Below are positions 26,468-37,917 of a stretch of 58,204 nucleotides of DNA, in pieces. This DNA is from Nitrospira sp. (GTDB lineage: Bacteria; Nitrospirota; Thermodesulfovibrionia; Thermodesulfovibrionales; SM23-35), in assembly GCA_016873615.1 (NCBI GenBank), contig VGWX01000005.1:1-58204 (forward strand). Direction: 5' to 3'. The notes beneath the pieces were generated by a model that was not told the origin of the DNA, did no database searches, and was given only the letters and a program-made list of their open reading frames with translations. How positions within the stretch are numbered: position 1 is the first letter of the stretch; every line of letters begins with the position of its first letter. Position numbers and translations under genes: made by a program.

Positions 26468-28423
26468 ATGAATAGACTCTCCAGGGAAAAATCGCCTTAC
26501 CTCAGACATGCTGCACATCAGAAAATTGACTGGCATCCATGGTCTGATGAGGCTTTTGAAAAAGCCCGCAAAGAAGATAAACCCGTATTCCTCAGTTCAG
26601 GGGCTATCTGGTGCCACTGGTGTCATGTTATGGCAAAGGAATGTTTTGAAAATGAAGGAGTCGCAAAGCTTCTGAATGAGCATTTTGTCAGCATAAAACT
26701 TGACAGAGACGAGAGGCCTGACATCGACAGGAGATATCAGCATGCTGTTTCTGCCATGGGGTTTGGTGGCGGATGGCCTCTTAGTGTGTTTTTGACTCCG
26801 GATAAAAAACCATTTTTTGGCGGAACATATTTCCCTCCTGAAGAGAGTTTAGAGAGGCCGGGTTTCAAGAAGGTATTGAAGGCTGTTGCCGATTTCTATC
26901 TGTCAAAGAGAGAGACGGTTTCTGAATACAGCCGGAAGATAATGGATTCCCTCAGGACAAAACCTGTGACTGAAGAAGGTGAAATAAAAAAATCTTTTAG
27001 CGATGAGGCAGTAATGAAGATCCTGACTCAATTTGATACGAGCAATGGCGGGTTTGGAACTTCTCCCAAGTTCCCGGCGCCCGGGGCTACTGAACTCCTG
27101 ATCAATAAATATCACTTCACACAGATGGAATCTTTAGGTTATGCGGTCAGGAAAACACTCGAATCCATGGCAAAAGGCGGATTCCATGACCAGATCGGAG
27201 GGGGATTCCACCGGTACTCAGTCGATGAGGCATGGACTATCCCTCATTTCGAAAAGATGGCTGATGACAATGCCTGGCATCTGAGGAACTATATCGATGC
27301 ATACGCTGTCCTTGGAGATGGGTATTTCAGGGAGGTGGCAGAAGACACAATTCATTTTTTAAGCAATGTATTGTCTGACCCGGAAGGCGGTTTTTATGCA
27401 AGTCAGGATGCAGATGTCACTCCTGATGATGAAGGCGGATATTTCACCTGGACAGACGAGGATTTTAAAAAAGCGCTGAGCATTGAAGAATATAGGGCGT
27501 TATCTCTTCATCTCCTGCACAAAAAAAGTTCCATGCACCATGATTTATCGAAAAAGGTATTGTTTATTGCAAATGATCCGGAGAAGATTTCTAAAAAGCT
27601 TGGAATGGATCTGCAGAAGGCAACTGAAATAATAGATATTGGAAAGAAAAAATTGCTGCATGAGCGGAATAAAAGAGAAGCGCCGACTGTTGATAAAACA
27701 ATGTATACATCTTTAAATGGGATGCTGATTTCAGCATATCTGAAGGCTTTCAGGGTTATGAAAGATCCTTTTCTGAAGGAATTTTCATTGAAGAGCCTCA
27801 AAAGGATAATGAACAGCCATTTTGTGAAAAATGAACTTTTTCACACACAGGGGATAAAAGCCCTGCTTGATGACTATATTTATTTAGTCGAAGCCTTGAT
27901 CGCTTCATACGAAGTCACCGGTGAGTCGTCTTATCTTAATGACGCGGAAGACCTCATGAAATTATGCCTTGGGAAATTCTGGGATCAGGAGGCAGGAGGT
28001 TTTTTTGATACAGATGAAGAAGTCCTTGGTATAAGACTCAAAGGGATTGAAGACATCCCTCACCCCTCAGCAAACTCTCTGGGCATTATGCTTTTGCTGA
28101 AACTCTATTACATAACTCAAAATAAAAAATATCAGGACTATGCAGAAAAAGCTTTAATGTTTTTCTCTATGCTCACGAAGGATATGATTATCCATTCCGG
28201 ATACTATTTTTGCGCTCTTGATGCATACTTTCAGATGCTTAAACTTACCTTGCAGACAGCGCCCGAAAGTCAGCTTGCTGAAACAGCCTTATCATCCTTC
28301 AGGCCATACATGAGCATAGTTTATGGAGATGACAAGGCTTGTGTCATTCCCTGCCTGCAGGATGTATGTTATGATCCTGTTTTCAGTTCTGATGCTATGA
28401 AAGATTTTCTATTGCGTCATTAA
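26468..28423 (+). CDS. Thioredoxin-domain protein, YyaL/SPATA20 family (DUF255)
   Basis: A 651-residue protein starting NRLSREKSPYLRHAAHQKIDW, then an N-terminal thioredoxin-like domain with Cys-His-Trp-Cys (AIWCHWCHVM), and a long (alpha/alpha)6-barrel part (about 180-640) with GGFHDQIGGGFHRYSVDEAW and PHFEKMADDN. The family is widespread; its reaction is unproven, with a redox or sugar-epimerase-like role suggested by the fold. It converges with the next gene, overlapping by 4 bases. Confidence 0.9.
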   Translation: MNRLSREKSPYLRHAAHQKIDWHPWSDEAFEKARKEDKPVFLSSGAIWCHWCHVMAKECFENEGVAKLLNEHFVSIKLDRDERPDIDRRYQHAVSAMGFGGGWPLSVFLTPDKKPFFGGTYFPPEESLERPGFKKVLKAVADFYLSKRETVSEYSRKIMDSLRTKPVTEEGEIKKSFSDEAVMKILTQFDTSNGGFGTSPKFPAPGATELLINKYHFTQMESLGYAVRKTLESMAKGGFHDQIGGGFHRYSVDEAWTIPHFEKMADDNAWHLRNYIDAYAVLGDGYFREVAEDTIHFLSNVLSDPEGGFYASQDADVTPDDEGGYFTWTDEDFKKALSIEEYRALSLHLLHKKSSMHHDLSKKVLFIANDPEKISKKLGMDLQKATEIIDIGKKKLLHERNKREAPTVDKTMYTSLNGMLISAYLKAFRVMKDPFLKEFSLKSLKRIMNSHFVKNELFHTQGIKALLDDYIYLVEALIASYEVTGESSYLNDAEDLMKLCLGKFWDQEAGGFFDTDEEVLGIRLKGIEDIPHPSANSLGIMLLLKLYYITQNKKYQDYAEKALMFFSMLTKDMIIHSGYYFCALDAYFQMLKLTLQTAPESQLAETALSSFRPYMSIVYGDDKACVIPCLQDVCYDPVFSSDAMKDFLLRH

Positions 28424-28836
28424 TATCTTTTCTCGTATTTGTCCCCTTCACAGACTTCCCTTACCTGATCCTTTACGAGTTTCCCGTCTTCCCATACCCT
28501 TTCCTGAACTTTATGGCACTTTGTCTGTGCATTGTAATCAACCGGGTCTGCACGGTAGAGAGCTCGGCCATCCTCGGTCATATATGCTACAGGCTTACCC
28601 GAGGCTGCAGCCTCTTGCGATGCCCTCATCGAGACATCCGTTATGGTTGCTCCGGCTGCTCCGCCGAGTGCAGCGCCGATAACGCCACCCCTCCATGGAT
28701 TCTTGTGATCAATGAGCGCTCCTGCAATACCACCAACAACTGCGCCTGCCCCGGCTCCCTGGGCATGATATTGAGTGCAGCCTGCAAACAGAGAAAATAG
28801 CGATACAATTAACAATAGTGATACGATTTTCTTCAT
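28420..28836 (-). CDS. Glycine-zipper lipoprotein
   Basis: A 138-residue lipoprotein: signal MKKIVSLLLIVSLFSLFAGC with Cys20 as lipidation site, then a glycine-zipper hairpin (about 28-66, GAGAGAVVGGIAGALI and GGVIGAALGGAAGATI), then a C-terminal YMTEDGRALYRADPVDYN part. Similar proteins resemble OmpA-like or SlyB-type envelope proteins. Its function is unknown. GGAGG-type sequence precedes the ATG. Confidence 0.85.
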   Translation of the reverse strand: MKKIVSLLLIVSLFSLFAGCTQYHAQGAGAGAVVGGIAGALIDHKNPWRGGVIGAALGGAAGATITDVSMRASQEAAASGKPVAYMTEDGRALYRADPVDYNAQTKCHKVQERVWEDGKLVKDQVREVCEGDKYEKRY

Positions 28837-28983
28837 AGGTCTCCTCCTTATAGTTCTATTAATCAGTTGTTTATAATCAGCAATATATACCGTTAATTAT
28901 ATTCATGCATTTTTTGAAAAAAATAGCAACAGGATTTTTAAAAAGCCGCAGGGGTTTGTATGTTATGGTAACATTAATCATAT

Positions 28984-29250
28984 ATGGACATGCCCTTTCA
29001 GAAGTCAAAAAAAGGTGTAACCTTGAAAATAAAGGTTGAGCCCAGGTCTTCAAGGAAAGGCATATCAGGCGTAGTGGGTAATGCAATCAAGATAAAAGTT
29101 AATGCCCCTCCTGTAGGAGGCGCTGCAAATGAAGAACTTATCGAGGTTCTCTCAGAAGAATTCGGGATTAAAAAAACTTCAATAAAAATTCTCAGAGGAA
29201 TATCTTCAAGAAACAAGGTTGTGGAAATAGAAGGAGTCACCTCAATTTAA
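28984..29250 (+). CDS. DUF167/YggU family protein
   Basis: An 88-residue DUF167 protein with the signature VKVEPRSSRKGI..KIKVNAPPVGGAANEELIE-type core and a KILRGISSRNKVVEI end. The family fold is known; the function is not. It is located 33 bases upstream of serS. Confidence 0.9.
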   Translation: MDMPFQKSKKGVTLKIKVEPRSSRKGISGVVGNAIKIKVNAPPVGGAANEELIEVLSEEFGIKKTSIKILRGISSRNKVVEIEGVTSI

Positions 29251-30549
<1,299 letters not shown>

Positions 30550-30556
30550 AAGTCCT

Positions 30557-31612
30557 ATGACCATACGCAAGCAGACAGAAGAGATTGAGAAGAAGGTCCT
30601 TCATCCGAAGGCATGTTTGAGTTCGGAGAGCAGGGGAAGGCTGAGGCCTGAAAGGGAAGGCGAGATCCGCACCTGTTTTCAGAGAGACAGGGACAGGATC
30701 ATCCATTCAAAATCATTCAGGAGACTGAAGCATAAGACACAGGTTTTTCTTGCGCCCCGTGGAGATCACTACAGGACACGTCTTACTCATGTGCTTGAAG
30801 TCTCTCAAATCGCAAGGACAATAGCAAGGGCATTGAGATTGAATGAGGATTTAACAGAAGCCATTGCCCTTGGGCATGATCTCGGACATACTCCATTCGG
30901 TCATGCAGGTGAAGATATTTTAAGGGAGATACATCCCGGTGGGTTCGACCACTATAAACAGAGCATCAGGGTTGTCGATTTCCTTGAAAAGGATGGCAAG
31001 GGATTGAATCTTACCTATGAAGTCAGGAATGGCATTTTGAAACACTCTAAGGGGAAGGGACTCATAATACCTGAATCAAAGGCAGAGCGGGCAGAAACCC
31101 TTGAGGGGCAGGTTGTGCGTGTGTCTGACATCATTGCATATGTAAACCATGATCTTGATGATGCACTGAGGGCCGGTGTTATCAAAGGGACAGATATACC
31201 GAAAAGGATCATTAGAGTCCTCGGAAAGACGCATGCGAAAAGGATAAATACAATGGTAAAAGACTTTATATTCCAGTCTCTCGATTCAGATCTTGAAGAA
31301 CCTGCCATGAGCGATGAAGTATCGGCTGTTACATACCTGCTCAGAGATTTTCTCTATGAACGTGTTTATGAAAGTGAAAAGATAATAGAGGAATTCAGGA
31401 AGGCAAAAAAGATTCTGAGAGAATTATATAATTACTACCTTGAACATATGCAGGAAGCCTTTATTGATATGCCAAAAGAAGAAAGAAAAAACCAGGGCAC
31501 AGAGGCATACAGACATAGGATGGTATGTGATTTTATTGCAGGCATGACAGACAGGTTTGCACTGATGACATATGAGAAACTATTCCTGCCTCAGCAATGG
31601 ACAGTTCTTTGA
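30557..31612 (+). CDS. dgt: dGTP triphosphohydrolase-like HD protein
   Basis: A 351-residue HD-domain protein of the dGTPase type: [22 protein letters not shown] start, [16 protein letters not shown], and [16 protein letters not shown] with the metal-binding His-Asp. It removes triphosphate from dNTPs, here likely of the shorter dgt-like type rather than the long E. coli form. It is co-transcribed with serS. Confidence 0.9.
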   Translation: MTIRKQTEEIEKKVLHPKACLSSESRGRLRPEREGEIRTCFQRDRDRIIHSKSFRRLKHKTQVFLAPRGDHYRTRLTHVLEVSQIARTIARALRLNEDLTEAIALGHDLGHTPFGHAGEDILREIHPGGFDHYKQSIRVVDFLEKDGKGLNLTYEVRNGILKHSKGKGLIIPESKAERAETLEGQVVRVSDIIAYVNHDLDDALRAGVIKGTDIPKRIIRVLGKTHAKRINTMVKDFIFQSLDSDLEEPAMSDEVSAVTYLLRDFLYERVYESEKIIEEFRKAKKILRELYNYYLEHMQEAFIDMPKEERKNQGTEAYRHRMVCDFIAGMTDRFALMTYEKLFLPQQWTVL

Positions 31613-31631
31613 TTGAAAGATGTCAGGTAGA

Positions 31632-31681
31632 AATTTTTGCTTATTTTTCATAAATTAAGCAAAATAAGCAATTAAAAATTA
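31632..31681. promoter_or_regulatory. Inverted repeat upstream of the XRE regulator
   Basis: TTGCTTATTTT (31637-31647) and AAAATAAGCAA (31661-31671) are perfect inverted copies with AT-rich flanks. They lie between the dgt stop and the XRE start, 45 bases upstream of the latter. It could be the regulator's own operator or a terminator for dgt. Confidence 0.5.
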
Positions 31682-31701
31682 AAAAAATTTATCAAATGTA
31701 T

Positions 31702-31707
31702 TATAAT
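31702..31707 (+). promoter_or_regulatory. -10 box (TATAAT) of the XRE regulator gene
   Basis: A perfect TATAAT ends 8 bases before the ATG at 31716, with no ribosome site between. The predicted transcript would start about 2 bases before the start codon. Confidence 0.5.
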
Positions 31708-31715
31708 AGAGCCCG

Positions 31716-32324
31716 ATGACATTTGGCGAGAAACTCAGAAAGCTTATGAAAACGAGGGGCATAAAGGCTATAACGCTGGCTCAAAGGATGGGTGTCAGCT
31801 GCGCCTATATAAGTCAGCTGATTACAGGAATAAGAAGGCCTGGCAGGGAAACGCTCTTGAAACTCTCGAAATCATTAGAAGTTCCTCTGGACACTTTGTT
31901 AATGCTCGATTCAGATACCTCTGAAAAAATACTTATTTCGAGAAAAGTTCCGGTATTGGATGAAACGAAAATTGATGCATGGGTTGAAAGTATTGATTTG
32001 GATTACCCTTCACTTGTTGCAAATTCATTTGAGTATGCTACCACTGATGACCCCAATGCATTCTATATAACACCAAAGGGCTTGTTGTCATGCTGCGGCC
32101 TGGAGACGTGTGATCTGTTATTAATAGAACCGAATAAGGAAATGCGCAATGGAGATACGGCCCTGGTCCATTTGCCTGAAGGATTCTCCATCAGAAAAAT
32201 CGTAATGAAAGACAATATGATGATCCTTATGGATGAAAAACAGGAACCAATAATTTCTGCTAAAGACAATGTTAACGAAGGCTTGAAGTTTTTCAGAATT
32301 AGTGTGTGCATCAAAAAACTCTAA
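31716..32324 (+). CDS. XRE-family regulator with a degenerate S24/LexA-like C-terminal domain
   Basis: A 202-residue protein with an N-terminal Xre HTH (about 3-62; QRMGVSCAYISQLITGIRRP) and a C-terminal region with the order of a peptidase S24 domain: DPNAFYITPKG, CDLLLIEP, RNGDTALVHL, IRKIV. The KGDSM segment with the catalytic Ser reads KGLLS and the following GD reads CD, so self-cleavage is doubtful. It may be a ligand- or partner-controlled repressor. A nearby inverted repeat could be its operator. Confidence 0.75.
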   Translation: MTFGEKLRKLMKTRGIKAITLAQRMGVSCAYISQLITGIRRPGRETLLKLSKSLEVPLDTLLMLDSDTSEKILISRKVPVLDETKIDAWVESIDLDYPSLVANSFEYATTDDPNAFYITPKGLLSCCGLETCDLLLIEPNKEMRNGDTALVHLPEGFSIRKIVMKDNMMILMDEKQEPIISAKDNVNEGLKFFRISVCIKKL

Positions 32325-32502
32325 CTGTCCCTTAAAATTTCTTCCCAAAGGCAATAACTTTTTCAAATCTACGCATAAAAAATATTTTATTGATTATTAT
32401 ATTAAGCAAATGCTAACATGATAACGTCTTATTCCGATAAGCTGTTAAAAAAATGGAAATGAATTTATTACCCCTAAAAACTGATATAAAGCTCCCCCCT
32501 TT

Positions 32503-32541
32503 AATAGTGGCAGAAGCATAACTTCTGTCACTATTCTTTTT
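32503..32541 (+). terminator. Rho-independent terminator downstream of the XRE regulator
   Basis: AATAGTGGCAGAAG (32503-32516) pairs with CTTCTGTCACTATT (32522-32535) with one G-T pair and a 5-base loop, followed by CTTTTT. It lies about 180 bases after the XRE stop. Confidence 0.82.
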
Positions 32542-32582
32542 AAGATTTAAGAAAGCTGTTATTTGAACTTAGGTCATTTCCC

Positions 32583-32771
32583 TCAACCCAAAAAATGTAA
32601 TTGACGGTAGGCATATGTGCAGCAAAAGCACTGTGTTCTCCCCGGCGAATCCGCTGAGGCGGACAGCACCTTTGTGAGCGCTTCAATGATCCGGATAACG
32701 TGCACGTTTTCATTCTTAGCGTTTAGATACCATACAAACTCAAATTCTGCGTTCAAGAGGTTTTGATGCAT
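32583..32771 (-). other. Unassigned small ORF with a TGAG hairpin in it (gap 32325-32883)
   Basis: Beyond the terminator, the 32325-32883 gap has one 62-codon minus-strand ORF (start MHQNLLNAEFEFVWYLNAKN). It contains the perfect hairpin TCCGC-TGAG-GCGGA at 32650-32663. The part before the hairpin looks protein-like, the part after does not. It may be a relic gene broken by a small palindrome. No family is recognised. Confidence 0.25.
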
Positions 32772-32883
32772 ATGTGCCTGCCGTCTTTTTTCCCAAATGC
32801 ATTTTTCAGGTCAACAGAGAATTCGTTTGCTATAATAACCATGTATGGTCAATGAAAAAGTTCTGCTTTGATGGGTAAATAAT

Positions 32884-33867
32884 ATGCCTGCAAATCTTCC
32901 GCCTGAATATTTTGAGGCTGAAAAAAGGTTCAAACATGCCTCTGCATCTTCAGAAAAAATCACAGCGCTTGAAGACCTCATATCAACTATCCCAAAACAC
33001 AAAGGAACAGACAAGCTTAGAGCAGATCTGCGGAGAAAGCTCTCCCAGCTTCGAAAAGATGTCATAAGTAAAAAGAAAGGCGGAAGGGGTGACCTCTATG
33101 TAGTACAGAAAGAAGGCGCCAGCCAGATAGCCATTGTCGGGTTTCCAAACTCCGGGAAATCCTCTATCCTTGCATGTCTTACAAATGCTAATCCTGTAAT
33201 TGCAGAGTATCCCCTGTCAACACTTACTCCTTTGCCCGGCATGATGCCATTTGAAGATATTCAGATCCAGCTTGTTGATCTGCCTCCAATTGGAAATGAG
33301 TCAACTGATGGATGGGTTTCCGGCATATTACGCTATACTGATGCCCTGCTGCTGATTTTAGATATGACCGATGATCCTGAAATACAGGCTGAACTCCTCA
33401 TCGAACAGCTTCAACAATGGAATATCCATCTGCTATCCGGCAAGAAGCCTGATGTCGAAGCAAGCACCGGCGTTTCAAAAAGAGGTCTTATAGTGGCTAA
33501 TAAAAACGATCTGGCTGTTACAGAAGGGAGTTTTATCAGATTGAAAGAGAAATATGGGAATACCTATCAATGTATTGCAATATCTGCCCTGAAAAAAGAA
33601 AATCTTGAAGAACTTAAGAGGGCAATATTTGAAATAGCAGGGATCATCAGGGTTTACTCAAAGCCTCCGGGTAAAGAGCCTGATCTTTCGACTCCGTTTA
33701 CAATACCATCAGGTTCAACAGTACTCGACCTTGCCGAGTTTATCCATAAGGATTTTCTTTTTAATCTGAAGTTTGCAAGGGTATGGGGATCTGCGAAGTT
33801 CGAAGGTCAGAGGGTGGAGAAAACTCATGTCCTAAAAGATCTGGATATCGTTGAATTTCATATTTAA
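32884..33867 (+). CDS. DRG/OBG-type GTP-binding protein with TGS domain
   Basis: A 327-residue GTPase. A helical N-terminal part (about 1-70) is followed by G1 GFPNSGKSS, G3 DLPPIG (DxxG replaced by DLPP-I-G, as in DRG-like proteins), G4 NKND and a C-terminal TGS domain (about 255-325, PSGSTVLDLAEFIHKDF). The order matches archaeal and eukaryotic DRG proteins, which act with ribosomes. Bacterial homologues exist but are little studied. It converges with gyrA with an 18-base gap. Confidence 0.85.
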   Translation: MPANLPPEYFEAEKRFKHASASSEKITALEDLISTIPKHKGTDKLRADLRRKLSQLRKDVISKKKGGRGDLYVVQKEGASQIAIVGFPNSGKSSILACLTNANPVIAEYPLSTLTPLPGMMPFEDIQIQLVDLPPIGNESTDGWVSGILRYTDALLLILDMTDDPEIQAELLIEQLQQWNIHLLSGKKPDVEASTGVSKRGLIVANKNDLAVTEGSFIRLKEKYGNTYQCIAISALKKENLEELKRAIFEIAGIIRVYSKPPGKEPDLSTPFTIPSGSTVLDLAEFIHKDFLFNLKFARVWGSAKFEGQRVEKTHVLKDLDIVEFHI

Positions 33868-33885
33868 CAGCAACTAAAAAATAAA

Positions 33886-36294
33886 CTAATCCTTCTCTAC
33901 AATCTTTCCTATGCTCATGATCTTATCATCGCCCTCGACATCCATGAGCTTCACACCCTGTGTATTTCTTCCATGCAGGGAGATATTGCCTGCAAGGGTC
34001 CGTATCAGTTTCCCGGAACTGGTAATCATAACGACCTCATCTTCATCCCTTACCTGCATAAGCCCGACAGCCTTGCCGCCCCTCTCGATAATCTTTATCG
34101 AAATTACGCCTTTGCCTCCACGACCCTGAACCGGGTAGTCCTCTATCTTTGAACGTTTCCCGAGACCCCGTTCTGTGACTGTAAGAAGCGCTGTCTTCTC
34201 TGCGGCTACCTCAGCGGAGACAACCTCATCACCTTTTATGAGCTTGATGCCTCTAACCCCTTTTGCAGTGCGTCCTGTATGACGTACATCCTCCTCATTG
34301 AATCTTATGGAAAGACCTTTCCTCGTTCCTATGATAAGATCGCTTTTGCCGTCTGTCTTCTTTACGGCAATGAGTTCGTCGCCTTCTTCAAGCGTGATTG
34401 CAATAATCCCCTTGCCGCGTGGATTGCTGTATTCCTCAAGGGCGGTCTTTTTTACTGTGCCGTTCTTTGTGAACATAACGAGAAAGCCTTCCTTGAAATC
34501 ACGCACAGGGAGCGCTGTCGTGATCCTTTCACCCTCTGACAGGGCGAGCAGATTCACAAGGGCCTTGCCTTTTGCAGCCCGTCCTGCTTCAGGCAACTGA
34601 TATGTCTTCAACCAATAAAGCCGGCCAAGGTTGGAGAAGAAGAGCATATAATCATGAGTCGCACCTATGAAGAGCTCGTTCACAAAATCCTCTTCCTTTG
34701 TCTCCATCCCCATAGAACCTTTTCCGCCCCGGCGCTGACTCCTGTACGCACTCAGGGGATTTCTCTTTATATACCCCTGATAGGAAAGAGTGATAACCAT
34801 CTCTTCATCGGTTATGAGGTCCTCAATGGTGATCTCTCTGGTCTCTGCGGTAATCTCGGTTTTTCTTTCATCTGCGTACCTGCTCCTGATATCTAGGAGT
34901 TCATCCTTAATAATCTGAGAAACGAGCGCATCGTTTTCGAGTATTGCCTTAAGCCTCTCTATCTCCTTAATTGTCTCTGTATATTCCCTTACGATCTTTT
35001 CCCTTTCGAGTCCTGTCAGCCTCTGGAGTTTCATATCCAGAATAGCCTGTGCCTGTATCTCTGACAAAGGATAATCCGTCATTAAACCGGTTCTTGCCTC
35101 TTCAGGATTCTTTGATCTTCTGATGAGTGCGATTATCTCGTCGAGATGATCGAGGGCTATCTTCAGACCCTCCAGGATATGTGCCCGCTCTTCAGCTTTT
35201 CTCAGTTCAAAGCGTGTCCTCCTGAGCACCACATCCTTTCTGTGCTGCAGGAAGTGCTTGAGGAGATCCTTCAGTTTTAATACCCTGGGCTGGTTATTTA
35301 CGAGGGCGAGCATAATGATCCCGAAGGTCGTCTCCATCTGGGTATGCTTATAGAGGTTATTCAGGATAACCTGTGCAATCTCGCCCCTCTTTAGTTCAAG
35401 GACAACCCTGATACCATCTCTGTCTGACTCATCTCTCAGCTCAGATATCCCTTCGATGGTCTTCTCTCTTACAAGCTCTGCAATATTCTTGATTAACCGT
35501 GCCTTATTCACTTGATAAGGGAGTTCGGTGACGATGATATTTTCACCGCCTCTGTACTCGCGTTCGATCCTTGCCTTGGCCCTGACCTTAATCAGACCCC
35601 TTCCTTCGTTATAGGCCTGAATGATACCGTCAACACCATGGATGATGCCGCCTGTTGGAAAATCAGGGCCATGAATCAGACCCATCAGATCTTTAAGCGT
35701 TGCCTCAGGTTTATCGATTAATTGCACAAGACCGTCTATAATCTCTCCGAGGTTGTGGGGAGGGACATTGGTGGCCATACCAACAGCAATTCCAGATGAG
35801 CCGTTTATGATCAGGTTGGGAACCCTCGAAGGAAGGACCAGAGGTTCTTCTGTTGTTTCATCGAAATTTGCGATAAAATTAACGGTGTCTTTATCTATGT
35901 CTGCGAGCAATTCCTCTGCAATTGCAGCAAGTCTTGCTTCTGTATACCTGTATGCAGCAGCCGGATCTCCGTCAACAGAGCCGAAATTGCCCTGCCCGTC
36001 GACAAGGGGATACCGCATATTAAAGTCCTGGGCGAGCCTGACCATTGCATCATACACTGCTGTGTCGCCGTGGGGATGATATTTTTTCAGAACCTCGCCA
36101 ACCACACCAGCAGATTTAGAATACTTCCTTCCAGGGAGAAGACCCTCCCTGAACATCGCATAGAGGATCCTCCTCTGCACTGGCTTTAATCCATCTCTTA
36201 CCTCTGGAAGCGCCCTGCCAATGATTACGCTCATTGCGTAATCAAGGTAAGAACCCTTCATTTCTTCTTCAATACTTATCGGTACCTTTGCCAT
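33886..36294 (-). CDS. gyrA: DNA gyrase subunit A
   Basis: An 802-residue GyrA. The catalytic tyrosine is Tyr117 ([11 protein letters not shown]). The quinolone region reads [11 protein letters not shown], with Thr78 at the E. coli Ser83 position and Asp82 at Asp87. The gyrase-specific GyrA box QRRGGKG is present in the C-terminal beta-pinwheel, so this is gyrase rather than ParC. AAGGAG precedes the ATG. gyrB is not in the window. Confidence 0.96.
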   Translation of the reverse strand: MAKVPISIEEEMKGSYLDYAMSVIIGRALPEVRDGLKPVQRRILYAMFREGLLPGRKYSKSAGVVGEVLKKYHPHGDTAVYDAMVRLAQDFNMRYPLVDGQGNFGSVDGDPAAAYRYTEARLAAIAEELLADIDKDTVNFIANFDETTEEPLVLPSRVPNLIINGSSGIAVGMATNVPPHNLGEIIDGLVQLIDKPEATLKDLMGLIHGPDFPTGGIIHGVDGIIQAYNEGRGLIKVRAKARIEREYRGGENIIVTELPYQVNKARLIKNIAELVREKTIEGISELRDESDRDGIRVVLELKRGEIAQVILNNLYKHTQMETTFGIIMLALVNNQPRVLKLKDLLKHFLQHRKDVVLRRTRFELRKAEERAHILEGLKIALDHLDEIIALIRRSKNPEEARTGLMTDYPLSEIQAQAILDMKLQRLTGLEREKIVREYTETIKEIERLKAILENDALVSQIIKDELLDIRSRYADERKTEITAETREITIEDLITDEEMVITLSYQGYIKRNPLSAYRSQRRGGKGSMGMETKEEDFVNELFIGATHDYMLFFSNLGRLYWLKTYQLPEAGRAAKGKALVNLLALSEGERITTALPVRDFKEGFLVMFTKNGTVKKTALEEYSNPRGKGIIAITLEEGDELIAVKKTDGKSDLIIGTRKGLSIRFNEEDVRHTGRTAKGVRGIKLIKGDEVVSAEVAAEKTALLTVTERGLGKRSKIEDYPVQGRGGKGVISIKIIERGGKAVGLMQVRDEDEVVMITSSGKLIRTLAGNISLHGRNTQGVKLMDVEGDDKIMSIGKIVEKD

Positions 36295-36363
36295 CGAGTC
36301 TCCTTAAGCTGTGGTAAAACAACCAGTTATTTTACCATATTGCTTTTATCCGGCGGTTAAAAA

Positions 36364-36369
36364 TATAAT
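36364..36369 (+). promoter_or_regulatory. -10 box (TATAAT) of comM
   Basis: A perfect TATAAT ends 8 bases before the comM ATG at 36378, with no ribosome site, the same geometry as the XRE and DUF72 genes. The -35 region is weak. Confidence 0.45.
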
Positions 36370-36377
36370 TTAAGCAT

Positions 36378-37913
36378 ATGCTATCAAAAGTTCTTAGCGC
36401 CAGTATCATAGGTATTGACGCTTTTGCTGTCGAGGTCGAGGTTGATATCACATCAAAAGGTCTTCCTCATTTCTCGATGGTGGGGCTTCCTGATGCTGCT
36501 GTTAAGGAATCAAGGGACAGGGTCAGGGCTGCTCTTAAGAACATCGGGTTCCACTTCCCGCTGAAGCAGATTACTGTCAACCTAGCGCCTGCTGATCTGA
36601 AGAAAGAGGGTTCGTCTTTTGATCTTCCTATTGCGATCGGTATTGTAGCAGCCGAAGGCGTGCTTGAGCTGGCTTCTGTAAATGGATATCTATTTTCAGG
36701 AGAGCTTTCACTCGATGGAGCAATTAAGCCTGTAAGGGGCGCTTTATCAATGGCCATGCGTGCAAGAGAGACTGGTTTAAAAGGGGTTATCCTTCCCGAG
36801 GAAAACTCTCCGGAGGCAGCGGTTGTTAAGGACATACCGGTGTTTGGGTTCAGAAGCCTTCCTGAGGTCATCGAGTTTCTGAAGGATGGAAATCTCAAGA
36901 TGCCTTTTGAGATAGACGTTCATAAGGCTATACAGGAAAACTCTGCCTATGAAGATGATTTTATAGAGGTGAAAGGGCAGGAACACGCCAAGCGGTCGTT
37001 TGAGGTTGCTGCTGCCGGAGGCCATAATATGCTGATGATCGGCCCTCCTGGTTCAGGCAAGACAATGCTTGCAAAAAGACTTCCTTCGATATTGCCGGGC
37101 ATGACGTTTGATGAGGCCTTAGAGACAACAAAAATACACAGTGTCGCAGGGCTTCTCAAAGAAGGACAATCGCTCCTTGCAATAAGACCATTCCGGTCAC
37201 CCCATCATACGATATCAGATGTGGCATTAATTGGCGGCGGACAGATTCCGAGACCGGGCGAAGTCAGCATAGCGCATCACGGGGTTCTTTTTCTTGACGA
37301 ATTGCCAGAATTCAAGAGAAACGTACTCGAGGTTTTACGCCAGCCACTTGAAAACGGGGAGGTGACCGTATCAAGAGCTGTAGCATCAATAACATATCCG
37401 GCATCATTTATGCTTGTTGCAGCCATGAACCCATGTCCATGCGGGTATTTTGGAGATAACCGTCATCAGTGCACATGTACACCGGGTCAGATACACCGTT
37501 ACAGGCACAAGGTTTCAGGGCCTTTGCTCGACAGAATTGACATCCATATCGAAGTCCCTGCGGTGCCGTATAAAGAACTATCCAATGAATATACGGGTGA
37601 GAAATCCGAAGGGATAAGGCAACGGGTCGTTGCTGCGCGGGATATTCAACTCGAACGGTTCAGGAATGATAAAAAGATCTATTCAAACGGACAGATGAAG
37701 ACAAGACATATTAAGAAATACTGCAAACTCAGGCCGGATGCACAAACCCTTCTTGATACCGCGATGCAGAAGCTGGGTCTTTCAGCAAGGGCGTACACAA
37801 GGATTTTAAAATTATCAAGAACTATTGCAGACCTCGATGCATCAGAAGATATCCATTCCCACCACGTATCAGAAGCTATACAGTACAGGACTCTGGACAG
37901 AGGGATGTATTGA
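36378..37913 (+). CDS. comM: ComM/YifB family Mg-chelatase-like ATPase
   Basis: A 511-residue YifB/ComM protein. The N-terminal Lon-like domain has FSMVGLPDAAVKESRDRVRAAL; the AAA+ core has GPPGSGKTMLAKRL and HHTISDVALIGGG; Walker B is VLFLDELPEF; a C-terminal helical domain follows. ComM is a branch-migration helicase that helps integrate DNA in natural transformation. It is divergent from gyrA and monocistronic. Confidence 0.94.
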   Translation: MLSKVLSASIIGIDAFAVEVEVDITSKGLPHFSMVGLPDAAVKESRDRVRAALKNIGFHFPLKQITVNLAPADLKKEGSSFDLPIAIGIVAAEGVLELASVNGYLFSGELSLDGAIKPVRGALSMAMRARETGLKGVILPEENSPEAAVVKDIPVFGFRSLPEVIEFLKDGNLKMPFEIDVHKAIQENSAYEDDFIEVKGQEHAKRSFEVAAAGGHNMLMIGPPGSGKTMLAKRLPSILPGMTFDEALETTKIHSVAGLLKEGQSLLAIRPFRSPHHTISDVALIGGGQIPRPGEVSIAHHGVLFLDELPEFKRNVLEVLRQPLENGEVTVSRAVASITYPASFMLVAAMNPCPCGYFGDNRHQCTCTPGQIHRYRHKVSGPLLDRIDIHIEVPAVPYKELSNEYTGEKSEGIRQRVVAARDIQLERFRNDKKIYSNGQMKTRHIKKYCKLRPDAQTLLDTAMQKLGLSARAYTRILKLSRTIADLDASEDIHSHHVSEAIQYRTLDRGMY

Positions 37914-37917
37914 TCAT

